Positions 34,009-43,784 are shown, counted from the stretch's first letter. The stretch is 64,000 nucleotides of DNA from Betaproteobacteria bacterium (GCA_009693435.1 SHXF01000002.1:124001-188000); one strand, 5' to 3'. The notes: generated by a model not told the origin, from the sequence alone. Made by a program: numbers and translations.

Positions 34009-34617
34009 TCATTCCACGGGGATCGGTTTGGGCGGATGCGCGAACAACCGCCGGACCATGGGCTCGAATTTTTCGAACGGCTCGCAGTCGTAATCCGGAT
34101 CGCAGGCGGCCTGGTCGTAGCGCGCGACGAAAGTGGCGCTCCATTCGAAGTGCGGATGGCCGCGCCAGCGCTCACGTTCGTGCTGGTTTACGCCGGGCAG
34201 GGCCGGGCTGTGCAGGTTCTGGAATATGCCGTGATGGCGCAGCATCCACCAGTTGCGCTCCGAGCAGTACGCGCCCAGCAGGGCCGCCGCGAATTCGCCG
34301 TGCATGGACGGACAGGCGATGAAGCCGATGTCGTGCAGCAGGCACACGGCGACATCCTCGTAGCCCAGGCCGTCGCGCAGCGCCATCGTCGCCGACTGCA
34401 GGCAATGGCAGTAATTGTTGACCATGTAACCGAAGCTCGCGTCGTCTTTCGAGCCGGCCAGCATGCGCAGCACCTGGCGCGCCTGTTCTTCGGCGTAGTA
34501 CGCGTGCCGCTGGCGATTGAGCAGTGCCCAGTCTCCCGCGTTGAAATCCTCCAGCGACACTTTCTCGACATGGCGCCACTCGGGCTTCAACAGCGGACTG
34601 TAGCGGGGGTGGGTCAT
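34009..34617 (-). CDS. HD-domain protein (PhnZ/inositol oxygenase-like size)
   Basis: 202 residues. The HD motif is LLHDIGF (His95, Asp96), with His71, His106 and a late HHGIF as further metal candidates. The spacing fits the family that contains both phosphohydrolases and di-iron oxygenases such as PhnZ. Its position beside a 2-oxoglutarate oxygenase and upstream of amine oxidation genes makes an oxygenase role plausible but unproven. Starts four bases after the creatininase-family stop. Confidence 0.8.
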   Translation of the reverse strand: MTHPRYSPLLKPEWRHVEKVSLEDFNAGDWALLNRQRHAYYAEEQARQVLRMLAGSKDDASFGYMVNNYCHCLQSATMALRDGLGYEDVAVCLLHDIGFIACPSMHGEFAAALLGAYCSERNWWMLRHHGIFQNLHSPALPGVNQHERERWRGHPHFEWSATFVARYDQAACDPDYDCEPFEKFEPMVRRLFAHPPKPIPVE

Positions 34618-34621
34618 GATT

Positions 34622-35392
34622 TCACTCCTCGGCGATGAAAGCGCGATAGTCGGCCGCTGCCCCTTCGACTGCGGCTTCGATCAGCTGTTTGCCGTGTTCA
34701 GGCGTGGCGAGCGCCGAGTCCGAACCCACGCGGCCATCGGGAAACGCCTGGCGGTGGCTGTCGGCATCCCAGTGGTTGTCGCCGCCGTGATCACGCAGGA
34801 AAGCCGCGCTCACGCGCTCGGGCGCACCGAGGGTGGTCTTGCGCGCCGAGCCGGGTTGGGCGTGCTGGGTGATGGCCACTTCGGACGGCGTGGCATGCAG
34901 GCCTTCGCCTGCGCCGTACAGCGCGCGCCGCAGGCTGTCCACGGCGGGATACTCCCACCAGCTGCGCAGGCGGCAACGCACGGCCGTGCCGCCCGCGTCG
35001 CCGAGGCTCCATGCCGAATAGATGTCCTGAAACGCCGCCCGGGCCGGCGCGATATTCCCGCCATGGCCATTCAGAAAATAAAAATGGGTGAAACCCTGGC
35101 GCGCCAGCGAGCGCACATAGTCTTCGATGAGCGCCATCAGGGTCGACGCGCGCAGCGACACCGTGCCGGGAAAAGCGAGATTGAACTGCGCCACGCCCAG
35201 CGCGATGGTCGGGCCCACGAGCACGCCGGTGGTCTGCGCGAGGCGATGCGCAATCGACTCGGCCGTCAACGCGTCGGTGCCGATCAGGCCGATGGGACCG
35301 TGTTGTTCGGTCGAGCCGATCGGAATGACGATGCCCCGGGCATGTTCCAGATAGGTTTCGACTTCTTTCCAGGTGGCGTGCTGCAGCAGCAT
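34622..35392 (-). CDS. Creatininase-family amidohydrolase
   Basis: 256 residues. Creatininase signature: GIVIPIGSTEQHGPIGLIGTD, with metal ligands Glu, His and Asp in that block, and FYFLNGHGGNIAPARAAF. The family hydrolyses cyclic amides such as creatinine or formamides (for example FAPy deformylase). ATG 35392 starts the first conserved helix. First gene of the minus operon; the divergent ABC ATPase starts 137 bp away, so the promoters share that gap. Confidence 0.9.
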   Translation of the reverse strand: MLLQHATWKEVETYLEHARGIVIPIGSTEQHGPIGLIGTDALTAESIAHRLAQTTGVLVGPTIALGVAQFNLAFPGTVSLRASTLMALIEDYVRSLARQGFTHFYFLNGHGGNIAPARAAFQDIYSAWSLGDAGGTAVRCRLRSWWEYPAVDSLRRALYGAGEGLHATPSEVAITQHAQPGSARKTTLGAPERVSAAFLRDHGGDNHWDADSHRQAFPDGRVGSDSALATPEHGKQLIEAAVEGAAADYRAFIAEE

Positions 35393-35529
35393 GGGTATCG
35401 TATCCGCGCGCGGGTTTCTCCCGCGCCGGTGTTCATGGCCGGGGACTCTATAATATGCGGATCGATCTTCCGGGTCGATGCATAGTCTTCGGGATGTCGT
35501 GAAAAACGCTACTTCAGGGGAGCAGTTCA

Positions 35530-36285
35530 ATGGCGGGTAGCGTGTCCAGTGCGCCTATCATCGAAATCGCCGGTTTATCGAAATGGTTTGGCGAGTTTCA
35601 GGTCTTGCGCGATATCGGGCTCACGGTGCGGCCGGCGGAGAAAGTGGTGATCTGCGGCCCTTCGGGCTCGGGCAAATCCACCCTGATCCGCTGCATCTGC
35701 CGGCTGGAGAAGCACCAGCGCGGACGCATCGTGGTCGATGGCGTCGAGTTGAACGACGACAAGCGCAACCTGGCGCGCATCCACAGTGAAGTCGGCATGG
35801 TGTTCCAGCAATTCAACCTGTTTCCGCATCTCACCGTGATCGAGAACCTGACCCTGGCCCCGGTCAAGGTGCGCAAGATGTCAGAGCGCGAGGCCACAGA
35901 GCTCGCGCGGCATTACCTGGAACGGGTGCGCATCCCCGAGCAGGCGGACAAGTATCCGGGACAGCTTTCGGGCGGACAGCAGCAGCGCGTTGCCATCGCG
36001 CGTTCGCTGTGCATGCGGCCCAAGATCATGCTGTTCGATGAACCGACATCGGCGCTCGATCCGGAAATGATAGGCGAGGTGCTGGAAGTGATGGCCGGAC
36101 TCGCCCGCGATGGAATGACCATGATATGCGTTACCCACGAGATGGGCTTTGCCCGCACGGTCGCCGATACCATGGTGTTCATGGACCACGGCGAGATCGT
36201 CGAATCGGCCCCGCCTGCGGAATTCTTCGAGCGGCCGAAGAGCGACCGTTGCCGGCTGTTCCTCAGTCAGATTCTTTCCCATTAG
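35530..36285 (+). CDS. Polar amino acid ABC transporter ATP-binding protein
   Basis: 251 residues with Walker [11 protein letters not shown]-loop MVFQQFNLFPHLT, signature [17 protein letters not shown], Walker [14 protein letters not shown] and VTHEM. HisP/GlnQ type. It runs opposite to the permease and binding-protein genes (36330-38005), the same split arrangement as in the 19.6-22.9 kb transporter. Confidence 0.93.
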   Translation: MAGSVSSAPIIEIAGLSKWFGEFQVLRDIGLTVRPAEKVVICGPSGSGKSTLIRCICRLEKHQRGRIVVDGVELNDDKRNLARIHSEVGMVFQQFNLFPHLTVIENLTLAPVKVRKMSEREATELARHYLERVRIPEQADKYPGQLSGGQQQRVAIARSLCMRPKIMLFDEPTSALDPEMIGEVLEVMAGLARDGMTMICVTHEMGFARTVADTMVFMDHGEIVESAPPAEFFERPKSDRCRLFLSQILSH

Positions 36286-36329
36286 GGCGCCTGTTCAGGC
36301 GGTCGTACGGGCGCGTTTTTCGCCGGCAG

Positions 36330-37091
36330 TCAGTGCCGGGAAGCGGCAAGGCGCCGCTCCAGCCTTCTCACCAGCCACGAGACGATCAGGATCAACGCCA
36401 GGTATTCGAGCACCAGAAAAGTATAGATCTCGAGCGGCCGGTACTCGGTGACATTCAGTTCGTTGGCCTTGCGCGTCAGTTCCCCGAAACCGACCACGGA
36501 CACGAGCGAGGACATTTTCATGACGTAGATGAACTGGTTGCCCAGCGCGGGCAGGATATGGCGCACGGCCTGGGGCATCACCACGTACCAGAGTTGCTGC
36601 GCGCGCGACAGTCCCAGAGTCTCGGCCGCCTCGACCTGCCCGCGAGGCACCGATTGAATCCCGGCGCGGAACACTTCGGCCTCGAAGGCGCTGTCGCTTA
36701 CGGCAAGCGACAAGAGGCCCGAGGCAAACACGCCGAACTGGATCCCGCTGAGGATAGGCAGGCCGTAGTAGACCCACAGCAGCAGCACCAGCAGCGGAAT
36801 GGCGCGAATGCATTCCACGTACACCCGATTGAAAACCCGCAGCGATTTGCTGCGCGCCAGCCCCGCCAGCGCCACGAATGCGCCCAGCACCACCGATAGT
36901 GCGATGGCGGCCACAGATACCGAGACCGTCGCCCAGAGTCCGGAGAGCATGAACGACAGGTTGGACGAACCCTTGGGGTGAACCGGATTGAAGACGTACC
37001 AACCCCATTCGTAGTTGCTGGTGCCCCCGCACCCCGGCAATGAGGTGGCCAGGGCGAGCAGACATGCAACGGCCGGCAGGCGCCAGCGCAT
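36330..37091 (-). CDS. Polar amino acid ABC transporter permease
   Basis: 253 residues. After an N-terminal signal-like segment ending in ATSLPGCGG it has CIRAIPLLVLLLWVYYGLPI and the EAA loop EAAETLGLSRAQQLWYVVMP with QAVRHILPALGNQ. ATG 37091 was chosen; an earlier start at 37184 adds a very basic stretch. The Cys in LPGCGG resembles a lipobox, odd for a permease. Only one permease is present, so it would work as a homodimer or with a partner elsewhere. Confidence 0.88.
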   Translation of the reverse strand: MRWRLPAVACLLALATSLPGCGGTSNYEWGWYVFNPVHPKGSSNLSFMLSGLWATVSVSVAAIALSVVLGAFVALAGLARSKSLRVFNRVYVECIRAIPLLVLLLWVYYGLPILSGIQFGVFASGLLSLAVSDSAFEAEVFRAGIQSVPRGQVEAAETLGLSRAQQLWYVVMPQAVRHILPALGNQFIYVMKMSSLVSVVGFGELTRKANELNVTEYRPLEIYTFLVLEYLALILIVSWLVRRLERRLAASRH

Positions 37092-37213
37092 AGCGAGACG
37101 TGTTGCGCTCAGGTTCGCCGCCGGACTCTTGTCAACGGGCTTTCGCCGGCCGTGCCGCGCTCGGGCCCGCGGGCAGGCCCGCAAGCAGACCCGCTGGCAG
37201 ACCCGCAGTCATG

Positions 37214-38005
37214 CTATTTGCGCGGCATCCACTTCGCTTCGAGCGTATCGAAGTAGCCTTCGGATTTCTTCAGCGCGATCCAGTTGTTGACGAAGGTCAG
37301 CCAGGCTACATCGCCCTGCGGCACCGGATAGGCGAACGGACGTTTGTTGCGCATATCGGCGTTGGTGCCGACCTGGGTGAGCGCTGGATGGGTCATTATC
37401 AAGGTCGATGCTTCGACGTTGCTGGTGACGGTGACCTGCGCGCGGTTGGCAAGCACTTCCTGGAAGCCGTTGCCCGGCTTCTCCACCGACTTGATCACCG
37501 CCTGCGGAAAATGCTGCTTTGCCTGTTCCTCGAACACCGTGCCGAGCAGCACGGCCACCGAGACGCCCTTCTTGTTGACATCGTTCCAGCTCTTGAACTT
37601 CGCCGCATTGGACTTGAGTACCAGCGGCACCGTGCCCGCCTCGAAATACGGGTCGGAAAAAGCGACGGTCTTGGCGCGTGCCATGCTGAGCGAGGCGCCG
37701 GAGAAAATGTCATAACGATCCGAGGTGATGCCGGAGACCAGCGTCGCCCATTCCGCCGCCACCCATTCCACCTTGACCCCCATGTCCTTGGCGAGTTGCT
37801 CCATTGCCTCCACGTCGAAACCCTTGTAGGTGTTGGTGGCCGGATCCTTGATCGACATCGGGTTGAAATCGCCGGTGGTGCCGACCCGCATGGTGCCCCG
37901 CTCGAGGATCGAGTTCAGCCGTGATTTGGTCTGGGCCTGCGCGCCTTGCATCATCAAGAGGCCAAGCAGCGCGATCGCCAGAGCCCAAGGTTTCAGCATT
38001 TTCAT
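37214..38005 (-). CDS. Polar amino acid ABC transporter substrate-binding protein
   Basis: 263 residues. Signal peptide ends near GAQAQ. SBP family 3 marks: RVGTTGDFNPMSI, NTYKGFDVEAMEQLAKDMGV, GITSDRYDIFSGASLSMARA and VAVLLGTVFEEQAKQHF. Upstream of the permease in the same direction; likely binds the N-containing substrate of the adjacent amidohydrolase and sarcosine oxidase genes. Confidence 0.93.
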   Translation of the reverse strand: MKMLKPWALAIALLGLLMMQGAQAQTKSRLNSILERGTMRVGTTGDFNPMSIKDPATNTYKGFDVEAMEQLAKDMGVKVEWVAAEWATLVSGITSDRYDIFSGASLSMARAKTVAFSDPYFEAGTVPLVLKSNAAKFKSWNDVNKKGVSVAVLLGTVFEEQAKQHFPQAVIKSVEKPGNGFQEVLANRAQVTVTSNVEASTLIMTHPALTQVGTNADMRNKRPFAYPVPQGDVAWLTFVNNWIALKKSEGYFDTLEAKWMPRK

Positions 38006-38075
38006 CGTTATCTCCGGGGATATTTGAATGTGATCCGGCTACGATATCACTTTTCCCGATCAGGCAAAGGCAGCG

Positions 38076-39326
38076 GTGACCCGATATTCGATATGGAGCC
38101 TGGCGCGCAATGCGCTCTCATGGCACGAGAACTGGCCTCGCGCCTGGGCGAGCCCACCGCCGGCAGCCGAATACGATGCGGTCATCATAGGCGGGGGCGG
38201 GCACGGTCTGGCCACGGCTTTTTATCTTGCAAAAGAGCAGGGGCTGCGCCGCATCGCGGTGCTGGAGAAAGGCTGGCTGGGCGGCGGAAACACGGCGCGC
38301 AATACCGCGGTCATTCGCTCGAACTATCTGCGCGAACCCGGCATCCGCTTTCAGGATGCGAGCCTGCGGTTATGGGGCGACCTGGCCCGCGAGCTCAATT
38401 TCAACCTCATGGTGAGCGAACGCGGCCAGCTGGAAATAATCCAGACCTGGGCGAAGCTGCGCGATGCGCGCAGGCGCGTGCACGCGCTGCGGCTGGCAGG
38501 AGTGGACTATAAGGTGCTCAGCACCCGGGAGGTCTATCGCCGCCTGCCGATGCTCCGGCGCGACCCCGGCATGCGCCTGCCGGTGCTGGGCGGGGCGTGG
38601 CAGGGCCGGGCCGGCATCGTGCGCCATGATGCTGTCGCATGGGGCTACGCGCGTGCCGCCGACGCGCGAGGCGTGGACATCATTCAGAACTGCGAAGTGA
38701 CTGGCATCGACCGCGACGGCGGCGGCATTTGCGGCGTGCGCACTGCGCGCGGCGCAATCCGGACACGCAAACTCGGTGTGGCGGTCGCCGGACAGGCGGG
38801 CGTGCTGGCGGCGATGGCGGGGCTGCGCCTGCCGATTGAAACGCTGCCGCTGCAGGCATTTGTATCCGAACCGCTTAAGCCGGTGCTCGATGTGGTGGCG
38901 ACCTGTCCCGCGCTTGGCCTCTATCTCAGCCAGTCGGACAAGGGCGAACTGGTGATAGGCGGCGGCGCCGATGGCTATGCCTCCTATGTTCAGCGCGGCA
39001 GCTACAATGTTGTCGAGGACATCATCGCCGGGCTGGTGGAGCTGTTTCCGCTGCTGGCGAGGGTGAAGCTGCTACGCCAGTGGGCCGGGGTGATCGATCT
39101 GTCCCAGGATACCAGCCCGATCATTTCCGCGACTGGCATCCCGGGACTCTGGTTCAGTGTCGGCTGGGGTTCGGGCGGCTTCAAATCCATTCCCGCCGGC
39201 GGCCGCTCGTTTGCCTCGTTGATTGCACGCGGTGAGCCCGACGAACTGATAGCGCCATTCTCGCTCGACCGCTTTGCGCGCGGCCGGCTGGTGCTTGAAA
39301 CCGCCAGCGCATCGAACCGGATGTAG
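38076..39326 (+). CDS. soxB: Sarcosine oxidase, beta subunit
   Basis: 416 residues, FAD amine-oxidase fold. Dinucleotide motif VIIGGGGHGLATAFYL (residues 37-51) and the block GGGNTARNTAVIRSNYL. The covalent FMN site is His184 in IVRHDAVAWGYAR, the same context as in known heterotetrameric enzymes. The subunit oxidises the N-methyl group of sarcosine or related secondary amines. GTG/ATG choice: ATG 38076. Order B-D-A-G with minimal gaps is the classical operon. Confidence 0.94.
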   Translation: MTRYSIWSLARNALSWHENWPRAWASPPPAAEYDAVIIGGGGHGLATAFYLAKEQGLRRIAVLEKGWLGGGNTARNTAVIRSNYLREPGIRFQDASLRLWGDLARELNFNLMVSERGQLEIIQTWAKLRDARRRVHALRLAGVDYKVLSTREVYRRLPMLRRDPGMRLPVLGGAWQGRAGIVRHDAVAWGYARAADARGVDIIQNCEVTGIDRDGGGICGVRTARGAIRTRKLGVAVAGQAGVLAAMAGLRLPIETLPLQAFVSEPLKPVLDVVATCPALGLYLSQSDKGELVIGGGADGYASYVQRGSYNVVEDIIAGLVELFPLLARVKLLRQWAGVIDLSQDTSPIISATGIPGLWFSVGWGSGGFKSIPAGGRSFASLIARGEPDELIAPFSLDRFARGRLVLETASASNRM

Positions 39327-39328
39327 CG

Positions 39329-39592
39329 ATGCTGCGCATTCCCTGCCCCTGGTGCGGTGATCGCGCCGAGATCGAATTCCTGAACGGCGGCGAATACGTC
39401 GATCGTCCGCCGGACCCGATGGCGCTCGCCCAGCCCGAATGGTCCGACTATCTGTTCAATCGCGCCAACCACATGGGTATCACAAGCGAGAACTGGTGGC
39501 ACGCGCACGGCTGCAGACAATGGTTCGTGCTCGAACGCGACACGTCGACCAATGAGTTTCAATCATCCGCGGCAGCGCCGCAGGACAAATGA
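39329..39592 (+). CDS. soxD: Sarcosine oxidase, delta subunit
   Basis: 87 residues. Zinc site from C-P-W-C near the N-terminus (IPCPWCGDRAEIEF) and the later HAHGCRQWF. Conserved GGEYVDRP and WSDYLFNRANHMGI. Starts two bases after soxB and its stop overlaps the soxA start by four bases, so the four subunits are made together. Confidence 0.95.
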   Translation: MLRIPCPWCGDRAEIEFLNGGEYVDRPPDPMALAQPEWSDYLFNRANHMGITSENWWHAHGCRQWFVLERDTSTNEFQSSAAAPQDK

Positions 39593-42567
39593 GCGGCACG
39601 CGTCTTGCGACGGGCGGATCGATCGAGCGCGACGAGCCGGTCGGTTTCACCTTTAACGGACGCGCTTATCGCGGATTCAAGGGAGACACGCTCGCGTCGG
39701 CGCTGCTCGCAAACGGTGTCCAAGTCGTCGGACGCAGCTTCAAATTCCACCGCCCGCGCGGTGTGGTCGCCCTGGGAGTCGAAGAGCCGAATGCGCTGGT
39801 GCAATTGCGTGCGCCGCGGCAAGAGCCGAACGTACTCGCGACGACGCTGCCGCTCGCGCAGGGTCTGGCTGCGGCGAGCGTCAACTGCTGGCCCGGCCCC
39901 GGCTTCGATCTGGGTGCGATCGCCGACCGTTTTCATCGCCTGATGCCGGCCGGGTTTTATTACAAGACCTTCATGGGCCGCGGGCGCGCGTGGCCATTTT
40001 TCGAGCGCTTCATACGGCGCGCGGCGGGGCTGGGTTTCGTACCGCGGGAGCTTTCGCCTGTGGAAACGCAGCGTCGCTTTGCGCATTGCGATCTGCTGGT
40101 GGCAGGCGCCGGACCGGCGGGTATCGCCGCGGCGCTGGCCGCCGGGCGCGGCGGGGCGCGGGTGATACTCGCTGACGACGCCGCTGAGCCGGGCGGCGCC
40201 CTGTTGTTCCGCAGGCGTGACGAAGAAGTATTTGCATGGATTGCGGCGGCGATCGTGGAACTGGACGCGATGCCCAATGTCCGTCGCCTTTCGCGCACTA
40301 CGGTGTTCGGTCATTACGATCACGGATTCCTGGCAGCTCTGGAGTCTCGCGGCCATGATTTCGAGCGCGTCTGGAAAATCCGCGCGCGCCGGGTGGTGAT
40401 CGCGACCGGGGCGACGGAGCGGCCACTGGTATTTCCGGACAACGACCGCCCGGGGGTGATGCTCGCCTCGGCGGCAACCGGATACCTCCATCGCTATGCC
40501 GTGGCTTGCGGCCGGCGAGTGCTGGTCTTCGGCAACAACGACAGCGCCTATGAATCGGCGTTCGAACTGGCGCGCCTGGGTTTGACGGTCGTTGCCATTG
40601 TCGACACACGCGCGTGCGCGGCGGCGGACCTGGTCAGCCAGGCCGGGAGGATGGAAATCGCGCTGAAACCCGGCCACACCCTTGCCGCCGTACACGGACG
40701 CATGGCGGTCAGCGGCGCGCGCATTGCGCGAATCGATGTCCCGTCGCAGACCACCGAATTGCAGTGCGATCTGATCGCGATGTCCGGCGGCTGGAACCCG
40801 GTGTTGCATCTGCACTCCCAGGCGGGCGGCAAGGCCGTCTACGACGAGAGGCTGACCTGCTTCGTACCGGGCGCCCAGGCGCGCGCGGGCAGGTGCGCAG
40901 GCGGCGCGAATGGCCGGTTCGACACGGCGGGCTGCTTCGAGGACGGGGCGGCCGCCGGCGCCGCAGCGGTGCAGGCGCTCGGACTCGAGGTGGCGCCGCT
41001 CGAGTTGCCCCGGCTCGCCCATGGTCCGGCGTTCACGGTGCAAGCCGCCTGGATGCTGCCGCGACGGCGCGGTGCGCGCGCATTTGTCGATCTGGCGAAC
41101 GATGTCACCGCGGATGACCTTGCGCTTGCGATGCGCGAGGGTTACGAAGCGGTCGAACTCGCCAAACGCTACACCACCGCGGGCATGGGCATCGATCAGG
41201 GCAAGACGGCCAATGTCAATGCGATCGGCATGCTGGCGGGACTCGCGCATGTGTCGCCGGATTCAATCGGCACCACCACGTTCCGCCCGCCTTATGCGCC
41301 GGTCAGTTTCGGCGCCATCGCCGGAATCGAGTCCGGCGTGCTGATTCGCCCGGCGAGGAAGACGGCGACGACTGCCTGGCACGAGGCGCAGGGCGCGATC
41401 ATGTACGAGTCGGGTTCGAACTGGCGCCGGCCCGGCTACTACCCGCGCGCGGGCGAATCGATGGCGCAGGCCGTGGCACGCGAATGCCTCGCGGTGCGCG
41501 GGCGCATCGGCATCTACGACAGTTCGCCGCTGGGCAAGATCGAAGTTCGCGGGCCCGACGCGGGTGAATTTCTCGAACGCGCCTACACAGGCAAGGTCGC
41601 CGATCTCGCTCCGGGGCGCGGTCGCTACGGCATCATGCTGCGCGAGGACGGGCGAGTGTTCGACGACGGCGTGGCATTCCGGCTGGGCGAGCGCCACTTC
41701 TGGATTACCACCACCTCGGGCAATGCCGATTCGGTCTACGCCTGGCTGGAATATTTGCGGCAACGCATCTTCCCGATGCGGGTACGCCTCGTCCCGGTCA
41801 CCGAGCAATGGTCGAACGCCGTGCTGTGCGGACCCCAGGCGCGCAAGGTGCTGCAGACCGCGGGAACCGACATCGACCTGACGAACGATGGGTTTCCCTT
41901 CATGGCGATGCGCTCGGGCGGCGTGGCGGGGTTTCCCGCGCGCGTATTCCGGGTGAGCTTCACCGGCGAGACAAGCTACGAAATCAACGTCCCCACGCGC
42001 CACGGGCTTGCGTTGTGGGAGGCGCTGATTGCCGCCGGCCGCGAGCTGGATATCCAGCCGATAGGGTCGGAGGCGAATCACGTGCTGCGGGTCGAGAAGG
42101 GCTACATTTCCGTGGGCCACGAAGCTGATGGCATGGCCTCGCCCGATGACCTCGGCCTCGGGCGGCTGGTAAAGCATGCGAAACCGGATTTCATCGGCAA
42201 GCGCTCGCTCGCCCGCGACGCGGCGGAGCGCGGCACGCGGCGCGAATTGGTGGGTCTGCTTACAGACGATCCGCAAGTCCTGCTGGCCGAGGGTGCGCAG
42301 ATACTGACCGCCAACGGGGTGACAGCACTGGGATTGACTGTGGGCGAACAGGCGTATGGGCAAAATGCGGCCGGATTCGTTACCGCGAGCGTGATGAGTC
42401 CTTCGCTGGGCCGCTCGATCGCGCTGGCGCTGCTCGACGCGGGGCAAAGCCGCACCGGTGAAAGCGTCAGCGTTACGCGCGAGCAAGGCCGGGGACTGAA
42501 CAGCGTCACTGCGCGCGTGACCCGGCCGGTATTCTTTGATCCAGCCGGGGAGAGATTGCGTGGCTGA
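39589..42567 (+). CDS. soxA: Sarcosine oxidase, alpha subunit
   Basis: 992 residues, full length. The N-terminal ferredoxin-like part has FTFNGRAYRGFKGDTLASAL and GRSFKFHRPRG; the NAD/FAD part has CDLLVAGAGPAGIAAALAAG and VLVFGNNDSAYESAFELARLG; the C-terminal third is a GcvT-like tetrahydrofolate-binding domain (YGIMLREDGRVFDDGV, EINVPTRHGLALWEALIAAG). The GcvT domain captures the methyl as methylene-THF. ATG 39589 overlaps the soxD stop. Confidence 0.95.
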   Translation: MSGTRLATGGSIERDEPVGFTFNGRAYRGFKGDTLASALLANGVQVVGRSFKFHRPRGVVALGVEEPNALVQLRAPRQEPNVLATTLPLAQGLAAASVNCWPGPGFDLGAIADRFHRLMPAGFYYKTFMGRGRAWPFFERFIRRAAGLGFVPRELSPVETQRRFAHCDLLVAGAGPAGIAAALAAGRGGARVILADDAAEPGGALLFRRRDEEVFAWIAAAIVELDAMPNVRRLSRTTVFGHYDHGFLAALESRGHDFERVWKIRARRVVIATGATERPLVFPDNDRPGVMLASAATGYLHRYAVACGRRVLVFGNNDSAYESAFELARLGLTVVAIVDTRACAAADLVSQAGRMEIALKPGHTLAAVHGRMAVSGARIARIDVPSQTTELQCDLIAMSGGWNPVLHLHSQAGGKAVYDERLTCFVPGAQARAGRCAGGANGRFDTAGCFEDGAAAGAAAVQALGLEVAPLELPRLAHGPAFTVQAAWMLPRRRGARAFVDLANDVTADDLALAMREGYEAVELAKRYTTAGMGIDQGKTANVNAIGMLAGLAHVSPDSIGTTTFRPPYAPVSFGAIAGIESGVLIRPARKTATTAWHEAQGAIMYESGSNWRRPGYYPRAGESMAQAVARECLAVRGRIGIYDSSPLGKIEVRGPDAGEFLERAYTGKVADLAPGRGRYGIMLREDGRVFDDGVAFRLGERHFWITTTSGNADSVYAWLEYLRQRIFPMRVRLVPVTEQWSNAVLCGPQARKVLQTAGTDIDLTNDGFPFMAMRSGGVAGFPARVFRVSFTGETSYEINVPTRHGLALWEALIAAGRELDIQPIGSEANHVLRVEKGYISVGHEADGMASPDDLGLGRLVKHAKPDFIGKRSLARDAAERGTRRELVGLLTDDPQVLLAEGAQILTANGVTALGLTVGEQAYGQNAAGFVTASVMSPSLGRSIALALLDAGQSRTGESVSVTREQGRGLNSVTARVTRPVFFDPAGERLRG

Positions 42568-43075
42568 ACATCGATTCCGGGCGCGCCTTGAGCGATTGCC
42601 GCAGGCCGGGCTGGTCGACTTGCGTGGCGGCGAGGACGCCGTCCTGAATTGGGAGCGGGTACTGGGTGCCATCCTGCCGCGCGCGACAAACCAGATGGAA
42701 CGCAGCGCAGACATTGATATCCTTTGCCTCGCGCCGGACCAGTGGCTGCTGCGGGTTCCTTGCGACAGGGAGTCGGACACCGCCGCCGCCCTGGAGAGCG
42801 CGGCAGGCTCGCTGAACGCCGCCGTCACAGTGGTGTCGGATGCCTATGCCGCAATCAGGCTGACGGGTGAGGACGCGCCGGACGTGCTGGCACAAGGCTG
42901 TCCTCTGGATCTCCATGCGCTGACAGCCCGTCATTGCGCAAGAACCTTGATTGCGCGTGCCGGCGTGCTGGTGGTGCCTGTTGCGGAGGCGGCGGGCTAC
43001 GAATTGTGGGTGGATCGAAGCTACGCGGATTATGTCGCACTCTGGCTGGAGACCGCACGCGGCGGTCGCAGGTAG
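42560..43075 (+). CDS. soxG: Sarcosine oxidase, gamma subunit
   Basis: 171 residues. Family pattern: AGLVDLRGGEDAVLNWERVL, CLAPDQWLLRVP, AYAAIRLTGEDAPDVLAQGC, HCARTLIARAGVLVVP and YELWVDRSYADYVALWL. GTG 42560 overlaps the soxA stop by eight bases and follows GGGGAGAG, so it was preferred over ATG 42536. Confidence 0.92.
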   Translation: MAEHRFRARLERLPQAGLVDLRGGEDAVLNWERVLGAILPRATNQMERSADIDILCLAPDQWLLRVPCDRESDTAAALESAAGSLNAAVTVVSDAYAAIRLTGEDAPDVLAQGCPLDLHALTARHCARTLIARAGVLVVPVAEAAGYELWVDRSYADYVALWLETARGGRR

Positions 43076-43143
43076 GCCAGGATGCGCGACCTCAGCGCGG
43101 CGTCCGCAAGTGCAATGAAATATTCAAGATGATTGGAACAGAC

Positions 43144-43746
43144 ATGAGAAAAGCCAACTTCAAGGGCTATCACATCCGTAAATGGTTCACCCAGATCGAG
43201 GACACGCTGGCGAACGAGAGCGGCCAGGCGGCAGACGGCGCGCCATTGCGCAAGATCGTCATCGCAGCCGCCATCCACAATCCGTACGCCGGCAAATTCA
43301 GCCGCACACTGGATCGCATCGTCAAGCCCTCTCCATTGCTCGGCACAGCGTTCGGTGAGCGCATACGGGAACTGGCCGGGGCGGGCGGCATCCAGAGCTA
43401 CGGTAAGGCCTGCCTCGTCGGCACCGCGGGCGAATACGAGCACGGCAATGCGTTTCTCACCTCGGTGTTCGCCGATCCGGTGCGCGATGCGATCGGCGGC
43501 GGCATGTCCTGGGTGCCCTCCTCGGGCAAGCGCGGCGGGCCGGGCACCGCCATCGACATACCGCTCGCGCACAAGGACGCGCTCTATGTGCGCTCGCATT
43601 ACGACACCGTCACCGCGACCTTCTCCGACGCGCCCGCGCCGGACGAAGTGGTGGTGATCTTCGCCTTCGCCACACGCGGCCGGCTGCACGCGCGCCTGGG
43701 CGGACTGAAGGCGGGCGAGGTGAAGGGGAAAGACGGGCTGCGCTAG
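43144..43746 (+). CDS. Amino acid synthesis family protein (DUF1185)
   Basis: About 200 residues. DUF1185 pattern: GYHIRKWFTQIEDTLANESG, LRKIVIAAAIHNPYAGKF, LVGTAGEYEHGNAFLTSVFA and DIPLAHKDALYVRSHYDT. The function of this family is not established; members often sit near amino acid or barbiturate-type catabolic genes. ATG 43144 follows GGAA; ATG 43129 is also possible. It follows soxG by 68 bp and may be part of the operon. Confidence 0.85.
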   Translation: MRKANFKGYHIRKWFTQIEDTLANESGQAADGAPLRKIVIAAAIHNPYAGKFSRTLDRIVKPSPLLGTAFGERIRELAGAGGIQSYGKACLVGTAGEYEHGNAFLTSVFADPVRDAIGGGMSWVPSSGKRGGPGTAIDIPLAHKDALYVRSHYDTVTATFSDAPAPDEVVVIFAFATRGRLHARLGGLKAGEVKGKDGLR

Positions 43747-43784
43747 AGCCAGAATCGTCAATTCGTCGAAGTAGTCGAAGTAGC

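Noticed and set aside
36286..36329. Terminator between the ABC ATPase and permease genes (GCCTGTTCAGGC)
   Set aside because: Stem is only about five base pairs with no U-run, so it is not supportable.
39559..41250. Long minus-strand open frame opposite soxA
   Set aside because: Antisense shadow; the plus strand has clear domain motifs across the same bases.
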